Shown: one piece after another, positions 1-4,972 of the stretch | Numbering within the stretch: the first letter of the stretch is position 1 | Layout of the letters: the number at the start of each line of letters is the position of its first letter | Assembly: GCA_036517855.1 (NCBI GenBank) | Contig: DATDSR010000022.1 | Span: 1 to 7,479 of the forward strand | Direction: 5' to 3' | Origin: DATDSR01 sp036517855 | GTDB lineage: Bacteria > Patescibacteriota > Minisyncoccia > Phycocordibacterales > DATDSR01 | DNA length: 7,479 nucleotides | Notes under the pieces: model-generated | What the model was told of the DNA's origin: nothing | What the model saw: only the letters and a program-made list of their open reading frames with translations | The model's database searches: none | Program-made: the position numbers and the translations under genes

Positions 1-394
1 ACTTGAGCTCGACTAGGGTTTCGACGTATTCTGGCACTTCTTTTCTGCCATCCCATACGGTGCTACCAGTTGCTCTTGACTTCGGCAGAGTGAAGAACTG
101 CGCGGCGAGGTAACTGATGAAGCATCTCTCGGCAAACTTACGAGCTCTCTCCTTTCTCGTCCACTCCTCTCCTTCCACCTGCTCGCTGAAGAAGAAGTTT
201 TCGAAGGCTTTCTTCAAGAGCCCGAGGATGGCCACAGCGGCTTTGTCGTCGTGTTGCCTAGCAGCCTCAAGGAAAAGTTCCTTGACCGTTCCGAGTCTCT
301 CCGCTGGTTCCAAACTCTGGAGCCACATGTCGCAGGCGATAGTGCCCACATTGGTGGATCCAGGGGTTGCCCACTCGAATGTTTTCGTTCCCAT
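1..394 (-). CDS. Hypothetical protein, C-terminus cut by window edge
   Basis: An open frame of 131 codons runs on the minus strand from an ATG at 394 to the window edge without a stop, so the C-terminus is missing. The start is well supported: GGAAGGA lies 7 nt upstream (402-408), and no other ATG occurs in this frame back to an in-frame stop near 508. The product begins MGTKTFEWATPGSTNVG and continues as a charged, probably helical, soluble protein with no signal peptide or membrane segment. Leu/Ala/Glu/Lys-rich helices are followed by aromatic stretches such as ENFFFSEQ and FISYLAAQFF. I do not recognise a family and assign no function. It is divergent from htpX, with 113 nt between the two starts. 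Frames on the opposite strand here look like antisense shadows. I am fairly sure it is a gene, because of the ribosome binding site and the uninterrupted frame, but cannot say what it does. Confidence 0.7.
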   Translation of the reverse strand, partial: MGTKTFEWATPGSTNVGTIACDMWLQSLEPAERLGTVKELFLEAARQHDDKAAVAILGLLKKAFENFFFSEQVEGEEWTRKERARKFAERCFISYLAAQFFTLPKSRATGSTVWDGRKEVPEYVETLVELK

Positions 395-401
395 CTGGTT
401 G

Positions 402-408
402 TCCTTCC
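402..408 (-). promoter_or_regulatory. Shine-Dalgarno site for the left-edge gene
   Basis: The minus strand reads GGAAGGA, 7 nt before the ATG at 394. This is a good anti-SD match at normal spacing. It fixes the start and contrasts with the leaderless-type starts of several neighbours. Confidence 0.65.
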
Positions 409-492
409 GTCCACAGCCACGACCATGGATTTTGAGGGTTCACTGGCCAGACCCGGTATGAGCCTAGCATCTGCCGCTAAACTAGCACTATC

Positions 493-501
493 TGTTATAA
501 T
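493..501 (+). promoter_or_regulatory. Extended -10 promoter of htpX (leaderless type)
   Basis: TGTTATAAT is a perfect TGn-TATAAT extended -10 element. It ends 6 nt before the GTG start codon at 508, so the expected transcription start falls on or next to the first base of the codon. No convincing -35 hexamer is seen at 16-18 nt spacing, which suits an extended -10 promoter. The same stretch read on the minus strand gives TATAAC (499-494), a possible divergent -10 for the gene starting at 394. Confidence 0.65.
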
Positions 502-507
502 TGCAAG

Positions 508-1392
508 GTGGTTAATTTATATACGCACCAAAGTGAGAATGTCAGGAGGACCTTCCTCCTGATGGGTGGGTTCTTCGCCCTGCTCATTACGCTTGGATGG
601 ATCTTTGGGCAGGCACTCGAAAATCCGGCCACATTATATGTAGCAGTGGTGCTAGCTCTGGTGATGAATGTGGTTGGTTACTGGCACTCTGATAAGATCG
701 CTCTTGCTCTCTCGCGAGCCAAGTCCGTGACGCGCGAGGAGCAGACCGAGCTTTATCGCGCGGTTGAGAACTTGAGTATTACGGCTGGCTTACCTACGCC
801 GAAGGTTTATGTGATCTCCGCATCGCAGATCAACGCCTTCGCCACGGGTCGCGACAAGGAGCACGCGGCGGTGGCGGTGACCACGGGCGCACTCGAGCGT
901 TTGAGTAAGGTTGAACTGGAGGGTGTGCTTGCCCATGAACTCGCGCACGTCGGCAACCGCGACATCCTTGTTTCAACGGTAGTGGTGGTGCTTGCTGGCA
1001 TTATCGCCCTCATTTCAGATTTTTTTATAAGAGCAATGTGGTCGGGTGGCGGACGCCGGCGCGAGGGTGATGGACGCATCTTCCTCATCCTTGGCATAGT
1101 GGCCGCCATCGCGGCACCCATAGCCGCCTCACTTATACGTCTGGCCATCTCAAGACAGCGCGAGTATTTGGCCGATGCGTCCGGGGCCATGCTCACGCGT
1201 TACCCCGAAGGTTTGGCCAGTGCTCTTGAGAAGATTGCCGCAGACGGGGAGCCGATGCCTCACGCTCACACAGGCACAGCCCACCTGTTTATAAGTAACC
1301 CATTTAAGGGCGGTGGCAAAATGCTTACCAAACTCTTTATGACCCACCCACCAGTCGAGGAGCGTATACAGCGCCTACGCGGAGGGGTATAA
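508..1392 (+). CDS. htpX: HtpX-type M48 membrane zinc metalloprotease
   Basis: This is a 294-aa membrane-embedded zinc endopeptidase of family M48B (HtpX). The family degrades misfolded membrane proteins from the cytoplasmic side of the membrane. The zinc-binding HELAH is at residues 143-147 (H143, E144 catalytic, H147), and the likely third ligand is E219 in REYLAD. Four hydrophobic segments lie near residues 15-35, 42-58, 155-175 and 190-212, the usual HtpX topology. The length is normal. The start is a GTG: the sequence right after it (NLYTHQSENVRRTFLLM) matches the conserved HtpX N-terminus, so a later start would cut into the family core. No spaced SD precedes it; an extended -10 lies 6 nt upstream instead. 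The stop codon TAA at 1390-1392 is part of the -10 box of the next gene. The 841-900 block is very G+C-rich (45 of 60). Confidence 0.93.
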   Translation: MVNLYTHQSENVRRTFLLMGGFFALLITLGWIFGQALENPATLYVAVVLALVMNVVGYWHSDKIALALSRAKSVTREEQTELYRAVENLSITAGLPTPKVYVISASQINAFATGRDKEHAAVAVTTGALERLSKVELEGVLAHELAHVGNRDILVSTVVVVLAGIIALISDFFIRAMWSGGGRRREGDGRIFLILGIVAAIAAPIAASLIRLAISRQREYLADASGAMLTRYPEGLASALEKIAADGEPMPHAHTGTAHLFISNPFKGGGKMLTKLFMTHPPVEERIQRLRGGV

Positions 1393-1393
1393 T
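1365..1393 (+). promoter_or_regulatory. Promoter inside the htpX 3' end (leaderless type)
   Basis: A -35-like TATACA (1365-1370), a 17-nt spacer and a perfect -10 TATAAT (1388-1393) lie within the last codons of htpX. The -10 contains the htpX TAA stop. It ends 6 nt before the ATG at 1400, so a transcript would start at the ATG. The AGGA at 1395-1398 is only 1 nt from that ATG, too close to act as an ordinary SD. Confidence 0.6.
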
Positions 1394-1399
1394 CAGGAC

Positions 1400-1618
1400 A
1401 TGAGCAGAGAGAATCTTGATTGGTATTTTGACAACACACCGCACACCAATTACTTACCGGCAGGTCATCTAGCCGAGATGGCTGCGCAAGAAGCCCTCGC
1501 CCGAGATAGAGTAGAGGCCGAAAGTAAGGTAACTCCAGAAGTTGAAGCGAAGCGCTTACCGAAGCTTAAGTTGCTGAAGTTGAAACATAGTCAGGCGGAT
1601 GACGCGATTGCAATTTGA
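1400..1618 (+). CDS. Hypothetical 72-aa protein
   Basis: This small, soluble, hydrophilic protein begins MSRENLDWYFDNTPHTNYL. A helical Ala/Glu/Lys-rich middle and a basic LPKLKLLKLKH stretch follow before the end. No known domain, signal peptide or metal motif is visible. It starts 7 nt after the htpX stop, and its -10 box overlaps that stop. Its end overlaps the GGDEF gene by 20 nt (start 1599), so the two are probably co-transcribed and translationally linked. The near-consensus promoter at a fixed distance from the ATG is the best evidence that it is real. Function unknown. Confidence 0.65.
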   Translation: MSRENLDWYFDNTPHTNYLPAGHLAEMAAQEALARDRVEAESKVTPEVEAKRLPKLKLLKLKHSQADDAIAI

Positions 1619-2555
1619 TATGGACCTTGTAGAACTTGATACGAAAGTAAACGCACTATTGCTTGGGCTCCCGCCCGAGCTTTCGGCGGCTGTGCGCGAG
1701 CGAGTGACCTTCTATAAAACCAAGATGCCGGCGTTTAAGGTTGAGGAGATTTATCGTGAGGCTGGCAATCTAACTCGTTTAGAAATGCTTGCTTACCTCG
1801 ATCGGCGCAAGTACTTGGGGATGTACAACCGCCGTTTCAGCGAGTATAAGATCGCCGAACACGTGCGTGCCATCGTGGCGCGCGAGACGCAGGAGGAGCG
1901 TGATCTCTATTCGCTTGCTCGGGTGAACTTTGACCTAAACGGCCTGAAGGCTCTCAATGATTTGGGCGGCCACGAGGCGGGCAATAGGGGGCTGAAACTT
2001 TTCGCAAACATCCTGAATTTTGGTGCCACCACACTCTGGCTACGCGATGAACTTAAACTTAATGTTGTAACTAGTGCCGAAGGAGGGGATGAGTTTGGTA
2101 TTGTCCTCTCCGGGCCAATTGATTTGCGCGAGAAGGTGCAAGAGATAGGCGAGCGTTATGCCCACGAGGTTTACAACACCGACGCCTCGCACATGCTCGA
2201 TTTTGGCAAGCCTGAAGTACTTGAGAATCTTAAGTTGCTGGGTATTGCCGAAAGTATCCCAGCCGATTTTCGTTTTCGCCTCTCCACCTCCGTGGGCATT
2301 TGCCTTTTGGGCGAAGCCTTCGATCGTGTAGATGTAAATCGAGCCGAGGCCGCGTTTGACGACATTGTGCAAGATATAAACAACGCAATGTTCGCCATCG
2401 CCGACGAGAGGAGCGCCAGACACAAAAGTGCCTTCAAAAAGGAACTCACCAAAACCGACCCCATCCTAGCCGGCCTCTACGCCCGCATGTCTAAAGAAGT
2501 CATCCACCTCGAAAAGCGGATTAAGGAATTGGAGAAGCAAATCAAGAGTTCTTAG
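1599..2555 (+). CDS. Cytosolic GGDEF-domain protein, divergent
   Basis: This 318-aa protein resembles diguanylate cyclases, which make cyclic di-GMP from two GTP. The GGDEF signature is intact at residues 162-166 (EGGDEFGIVL). The upstream metal/nucleotide segment FDLNGLKALND (111-121) resembles the family's DxDxFKxxND pattern, with D112 as the likely metal ligand. YNRRF (76-80) marks the start of the domain. Differences from textbook enzymes: no RxxD inhibitory site five residues before GGDEF, and a long segment (about 172-225) between GGDEF and the late strand LSTSVGICLL (228-237). The N-terminal ~60 residues are helical and match no sensor I know. The C-terminus (about 296-318) is a short coiled coil. 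There is no membrane segment. ATG 1599 is taken because it overlaps the upstream gene, but no SD is well placed; ATG 1620 is an alternative. The end overlaps the convergent minus gene by 14 nt. Family is clear; cyclase activity is not. Confidence 0.85.
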   Translation: MTRLQFDMDLVELDTKVNALLLGLPPELSAAVRERVTFYKTKMPAFKVEEIYREAGNLTRLEMLAYLDRRKYLGMYNRRFSEYKIAEHVRAIVARETQEERDLYSLARVNFDLNGLKALNDLGGHEAGNRGLKLFANILNFGATTLWLRDELKLNVVTSAEGGDEFGIVLSGPIDLREKVQEIGERYAHEVYNTDASHMLDFGKPEVLENLKLLGIAESIPADFRFRLSTSVGICLLGEAFDRVDVNRAEAAFDDIVQDINNAMFAIADERSARHKSAFKKELTKTDPILAGLYARMSKEVIHLEKRIKELEKQIKSS

Positions 2556-3156
2556 GGGGCATGCCGATGTAAGCCTTGAGAGTTTTTGCGCCGCTGATTG
2601 TGAGAGCAATTGCGCGCATGTTACCATCGTCTATGTCAGCTTTCATTTTCGGTAGTCCTTTGCGTCCATTGGTACCAAGTCCGGATTTAAATAGTATTGG
2701 TAAGAGATATTTGTCTTTTTTAATGATATCTTTGAAGGCGATAATGCCTGGAATTGCGCGCTTGGAACGTTTGCGAATCTTTTTACTACCCTCGCGTAGC
2801 CCAACCTCAACAAGTTTGGCGGTTCTGGCAAGTGACCCACGGGTCCAGTCAAATGGTAACCCACCAGCTCGCTTCCATGCTCCAACCTCCTTTGTCGAAA
2901 CCGTACCAATGTACCAGTCTAGTGTGTTGTATGCGTGCAAGCGCTTCTTGCTTGTCGCAAGACCTCTTGTTCTATCAAGTTTTGCCTCGCTTGTTTTCAA
3001 AACGTCGCGTTTTGCTTTATTGAGTCCAACTAGATATTTGGCCCGGGATGGTATTTTGTTTGAGCGTACACTAGCAATGCCATACTTTCGTATATATGGG
3101 GTAATAGCGAAGCACCTTTTTACCTCCAAGCGGCTAATCTTCTTAATGAGCTTCAT
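2542..3156 (-). CDS. Hypothetical basic protein with ParB-like C-terminal motif
   Basis: This 204-aa protein is strongly basic, rich in Lys and Arg, and has no membrane segment. Near the C-terminus, DIDDGNMRAIALTISGAKTL (about 174-193) and then KAYIG resemble the DGNHR...AL..G....V core of ParB/sulfiredoxin-like domains. The preceding IPGIIAFKDIIKKDKYLLPI (about 135-154) would fit the start of that fold. The usual His of DGNHR is Met here. The N-terminal 130 residues, including LDWYIGTVSTKEVGAW (79-94), are not recognised. The start overlaps the end of the GH130-like gene by 14 nt with no SD, so translation is probably coupled to it. The minus strand is chosen because the start and coupling fit; the long frame on the other strand (2576-3175) lacks gene-like features. 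The ParB-like assignment is tentative, and DNA binding or nuclease activity is not claimed. Confidence 0.7.
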   Translation of the reverse strand: MKLIKKISRLEVKRCFAITPYIRKYGIASVRSNKIPSRAKYLVGLNKAKRDVLKTSEAKLDRTRGLATSKKRLHAYNTLDWYIGTVSTKEVGAWKRAGGLPFDWTRGSLARTAKLVEVGLREGSKKIRKRSKRAIPGIIAFKDIIKKDKYLLPILFKSGLGTNGRKGLPKMKADIDDGNMRAIALTISGAKTLKAYIGMPPKNS

Positions 3157-4168
3157 ATTTCGTTATGTAATCTAGCAGATCATTCAACTTACAGGTCGCC
3201 AGGCCGATGACAGTATCCGCACAGCCGTAATATACATAAAGATTGTCTCCAGCGACGACAGCCCCTTCGGGGAAGGTAACGTTAGGAACAAGACCCTCGC
3301 GCTTATACGTTGCGACAGGTTGAAGAATGCAACCGGGCGCTCTTGCTATAAGTTTATGCGGACTTTCTGCGTCAAGAAGAGCTGCGCCTATCGTCCAAGA
3401 AGCGGACATTGCTTCGGAAGAAAATATTATCAGCCAACCTAGTTTGGTTTTGACTGGCACGGCTCCCAGCTCGGGGCCTCGATAAAGCCAAGGTTGTGTT
3501 TTCATGACAATTTGTTCTTTTGTAAAATATTCGCCCCAACTTTCAGACGAAGCTCCAATTAATTGTTCTATATTGTCATAATAACGAATTGAAATATGGG
3601 ATAAGCCCGTATCTGGAGATACTGTCAGCATCAGGCCGATTTTTCCATCGTCTACTAAATCAGGCAATATCGCCGCGGCTTTTGACTTTTCAGGTGGGCC
3701 AACAATGCCATGTTTTGTGACACTTTTGAAATCTTTTGTTGAGGCTAAAGCTATACGAACTTTTGGCTTTACGTCCCGATTGTATATCGGAGCATCAATG
3801 GCCGTGTAAGTAATGTAATAAGTATCACCTATTTTGGTCATACGCGGGTCCTCGCAACTAAAGCAATCGTAATCAGTATCGGGTGAGATGAATGGGAGAT
3901 TGCGCCTCTCAAAATTGATACCATCGGTACTCTGTGCGTAACCGACGCAAGAAATGTTGTTTTCAAAATAATAGCCAGCTCTATTTAGCCGCGGCGTACT
4001 TTCCTTTAAGGTTGACGGATAAGTGCGGTACACCATGTGAAATATGCCTGAGTCGTAAACAACACTGGGATTAAAGACAGCGCGACCTTCCCATTCAACC
4101 TCTGGCCTAGGCTCAAGAATAGGTCTCGGATTTTCATTGCTCGGGTATCTTTCTAGCCAAAATTTCAT
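3143..4168 (-). CDS. GH130-like glycosidase/phosphorylase-fold protein
   Basis: This 341-aa protein has the five-bladed propeller sequence pattern of glycoside hydrolase family 130, whose known members are mannoside phosphorylases and some mannosidases. Visible family landmarks are NENPRPILEP (11-20), WEGRAVFNPSVV (26-37), YAQSTDGINFERR (77-89), CEDPRMTKIGDTYYITYTA (105-123) with the likely catalytic Asp at 107, GWLIIFSS (244-251), TIGAALLD (259-266), and the closing FPEGAVV...YYGCADT (299-319). No signal peptide is seen, so it should act in the cytosol. In phosphorylases I expect an Arg at the LHR position and a His in YHG for phosphate binding. Here the matching places read LMLTV (179-183) and FSS (249-251), so phosphorolysis is doubtful. 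It heads a two-gene unit with the 204-aa gene. The DNA is A+T-rich (18 of 60 G+C at 3541-3600). The start is supported by an extended -10 just upstream. Confidence 0.85.
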   Translation of the reverse strand: MKFWLERYPSNENPRPILEPRPEVEWEGRAVFNPSVVYDSGIFHMVYRTYPSTLKESTPRLNRAGYYFENNISCVGYAQSTDGINFERRNLPFISPDTDYDCFSCEDPRMTKIGDTYYITYTAIDAPIYNRDVKPKVRIALASTKDFKSVTKHGIVGPPEKSKAAAILPDLVDDGKIGLMLTVSPDTGLSHISIRYYDNIEQLIGASSESWGEYFTKEQIVMKTQPWLYRGPELGAVPVKTKLGWLIIFSSEAMSASWTIGAALLDAESPHKLIARAPGCILQPVATYKREGLVPNVTFPEGAVVAGDNLYVYYGCADTVIGLATCKLNDLLDYITKYEAH

Positions 4169-4174
4169 ATTTTG

Positions 4175-4183
4175 ATTTTAACA
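4175..4183 (-). promoter_or_regulatory. Extended -10 promoter of the GH130-like gene (leaderless type)
   Basis: On the minus strand TGTTAAAAT gives TGn plus TAAAAT, a one-mismatch extended -10. It ends 6 nt before the ATG at 4168, and the six bases between (CAAAAT) contain no SD. No -35 match is seen at 17 nt. Transcription should begin at or beside the ATG. Confidence 0.62.
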
Positions 4184-4221
4184 CAAAACGGAGTAGGCTT
4201 GGGGTGGGTCGTGGACCTGGG

Positions 4222-4232
4222 AAGGAGGAGGA
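4222..4232 (+). promoter_or_regulatory. Strong Shine-Dalgarno tract of the 77-aa gene
   Basis: AAGGAGGAGGA lies directly before the ATG at 4233. The AAGGAGG part sits about 4 nt from the start codon. It is the strongest SD in the window and supports translation of the small frame that follows. A possible weak promoter upstream (TTGATT at 4172-4177, TAGGCT at 4194-4199) is not convincing. Confidence 0.65.
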
Positions 4233-4466
4233 ATGGAAGACGAACGGCCAGTGGATGTCGAAGCGAAGATGCGCCTTTGCGCTTCACTTGGGCACGCGAA
4301 TTTGTTTGTCGTGCCTATCGAGGTAAGGCCTCCCGCGCCTCGAGATGTGAACCGCTACCAGGTGCGTATAGTTTGCCAGGTTTGTGACGAGCGAGGTTGG
4401 ATGGGCCTTACGCCCACCCAATGGGACGTTCTCAAGCAAGATTTCGCCAAGGGAAGAGTTGGTTAA
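4233..4466 (+). CDS. Small hypothetical protein with CxxC
   Basis: This 77-aa soluble protein starts MEDERPVDVEAKMRLC. It contains C16, H21 and a C48-x2-C51 pair in VRIVCQVCDERG, which could together bind zinc. The tail GLTPTQWDVLKQDFAKG (58-74) looks helical. I do not recognise the family. Reality is supported by the very strong SD before the ATG, the clean stop followed by a hairpin, and convergence with another small gene. Frames on the opposite strand here lack such signals. It is divergent from the GH130-like gene, with 64 nt between the starts. Zinc binding is inferred from residue spacing only. Confidence 0.62.
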   Translation: MEDERPVDVEAKMRLCASLGHANLFVVPIEVRPPAPRDVNRYQVRIVCQVCDERGWMGLTPTQWDVLKQDFAKGRVG

Positions 4467-4467
4467 T

Positions 4468-4499
4468 AAGCCGGTTAGTGCGTAGGCACTCTCCGGCTT
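4468..4499 (+). terminator. Hairpin after the 77-aa gene, probable terminator
   Basis: Stem AAGCCGG (4468-4474) pairs with CCGGCTT (4493-4499). An inner stem AGTGC (4477-4481) pairs with GCACT (4486-4490) around a GTAG loop. It begins 2 nt after the stop codon. The T-run is very short (CTTT), so it is either a weak intrinsic terminator or an mRNA 3'-end stabiliser. Confidence 0.5.
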
Positions 4500-4520
4500 T
4501 GCTCGTCCGGTTAAAACTAT

Positions 4521-4547
4521 AAGACTGGACATCTGATGTCCAGTCTT
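4521..4547. terminator. Perfect 13-bp inverted repeat between convergent genes
   Basis: AAGACTGGACATC (4521-4533) and GATGTCCAGTCTT (4535-4547) are exact reverse complements with one base between them. The structure lies 5 nt beyond the stop of the minus-strand zinc-finger gene and 54 nt after the plus-strand gene. On the minus strand the stem is followed by ATAGTTTT, an imperfect T-tract; on the plus strand by only one extra T. It most likely acts as a bidirectional terminator. The perfection of the palindrome also allows a dispersed repeat or a protein-binding site. Confidence 0.55.
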
Positions 4548-4551
4548 TGGG

Positions 4552-4767
4552 CTAATCACGGTCGCCAAATACTGTGTGTTGGCGCTTGTAGAAGTCTTGG
4601 CGCTTTTGCAGACTCGTCACTTGGTCACGACAACGTTCGCAACCTTTGATATGCGAGATGACATTTGCCAGATTTTCAGTCTCAACCTCATACAACCTCC
4701 AGGCATATTGTTCCAGAGCTACTGGAGTGAGATGTTGAACCGCTTCGTCACCATATGGGTTATCCAT
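4552..4767 (-). CDS. Small zinc-finger protein, anti-sigma (ZAS) type motif
   Basis: This 71-aa soluble protein has H39-x3-C43-x2-C46 in SHIKGCERCRDQV. This is the zinc motif of the ZAS/zf-HC2 group, usually found in anti-sigma factors that hold an ECF sigma factor inactive. The preceding helix (about 13-37, LTPVALEQYAWRLYEVETEN) fits the start of that fold. There is no transmembrane segment and no sensor domain, so it would be a cytosolic, minimal version. No sigma factor gene lies in the window, so a partner is not evident. A good SD (GGGGAGGA) precedes the ATG, and a possible -10 (TATACT) lies further upstream. The gene converges on the 77-aa gene. The motif is clear; the anti-sigma role is inferred. 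Confidence 0.72.
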   Translation of the reverse strand: MDNPYGDEAVQHLTPVALEQYAWRLYEVETENLANVISHIKGCERCRDQVTSLQKRQDFYKRQHTVFGDRD

Positions 4768-4771
4768 AGGT

Positions 4772-4789
4772 CCTCCCCGATGGAGTATA
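4772..4789 (-). promoter_or_regulatory. SD and possible -10 of the zinc-finger gene
   Basis: On the minus strand GGAGG (4776-4772) lies 4 nt before the ATG at 4767. TATACT (4789-4784) is a 5-of-6 match to the -10 consensus, about 16 nt from the ATG. Transcription from it would give a leader of roughly ten bases, just long enough to hold the SD. No clear -35 was found. Confidence 0.5.
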
Positions 4790-4818
4790 ACCGATTTTCG
4801 CAGAAGAAAGTATCACGC

Positions 4819-4847
4819 TTGAATCACGGCCCAATACAAAGTAGAGT
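4819..4847 (+). promoter_or_regulatory. Probable promoter of tRNA-Ser
   Basis: TTGAAT (4819-4824), a 17-nt spacer and TAGAGT (4842-4847) give a sigma-70-like promoter with four of six matches in each box. It ends 9 nt before the first base of the tRNA. Spacing and position are right, but the boxes are only moderate matches. Confidence 0.4.
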
Positions 4848-4856
4848 AGGGGAATT

Positions 4857-4943
4857 GGAGAGGTGCCAGAGCGGTCGAATGGGCCACCCTGGAAAGGTGG
4901 TAGGCTGGTAACGGTCTCGGGAGTTCGAATCTCCCCCTCTCCG
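4857..4943 (+). tRNA. tRNA-Ser (anticodon GGA)
   Basis: A type II tRNA with a long variable arm. The acceptor stem GGAGAGG (4857-4863) pairs exactly with CCTCTCC (4936-4942), and G4943 is the discriminator. A short D stem CCA/TGG follows positions TG. The anticodon stem CCACC (4884-4888) pairs with GGTGG (4896-4900) around loop CTGGAAA, placing GGA at 4891-4893; it reads UCC and UCU. The variable arm is 4901-4918. The T arm is GGGAG-TTCGAAT-CTCCC (4919-4935). CCA is not encoded: TTTTTGG follows the discriminator, so the cell needs a CCA-adding enzyme. The TTTTT run may help end transcription. Confidence 0.95.
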
Positions 4944-4956
4944 TTTTTGGGTTTTG

Positions 4957-4965
4957 TGCTAAAAT
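4957..4965 (+). promoter_or_regulatory. Extended -10 promoter of the M23 gene (leaderless type)
   Basis: TGCTAAAAT is TGn plus TAAAAT, ending 7 nt before the ATG at 4973. The bases between (AGACCCT) hold no SD. A -35 box would fall in the tRNA 3' end, where none is seen. The transcript is expected to start at or one base before the ATG. Confidence 0.62.
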
Positions 4966-4972
4966 AGACCCT

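Noticed and set aside
117..461. Plus-strand 114-codon frame at the left edge
   Set aside because: No ribosome binding site, Ser-rich low-complexity product, and antisense to the better-supported minus-strand gene.
807..1196. Minus-strand 129-codon frame inside htpX
   Set aside because: It lies fully within htpX; its composition is that of an antisense shadow of G+C-rich codons.
1395..1398. AGGA as the SD of the 72-aa gene
   Set aside because: Only 1 nt separates it from the ATG, too close for normal SD use; the -10 box placement explains the start better.
2576..3175. Plus-strand 199-codon frame opposite the 204-aa gene
   Set aside because: It has no SD or -10 near its start and no recognisable domain. 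The minus strand has the coupled start and the ParB-like motif.
4172..4387. Plus-strand 71-codon frame overlapping the 77-aa gene
   Set aside because: Its ATG has no SD, whereas the other frame starting at 4233 sits right behind AAGGAGGAGGA.
4944..4950. Intrinsic terminator after tRNA-Ser
   Set aside because: A TTTTT run is present, but the only hairpin before it is the tRNA acceptor and T arms, so no separate terminator is called.
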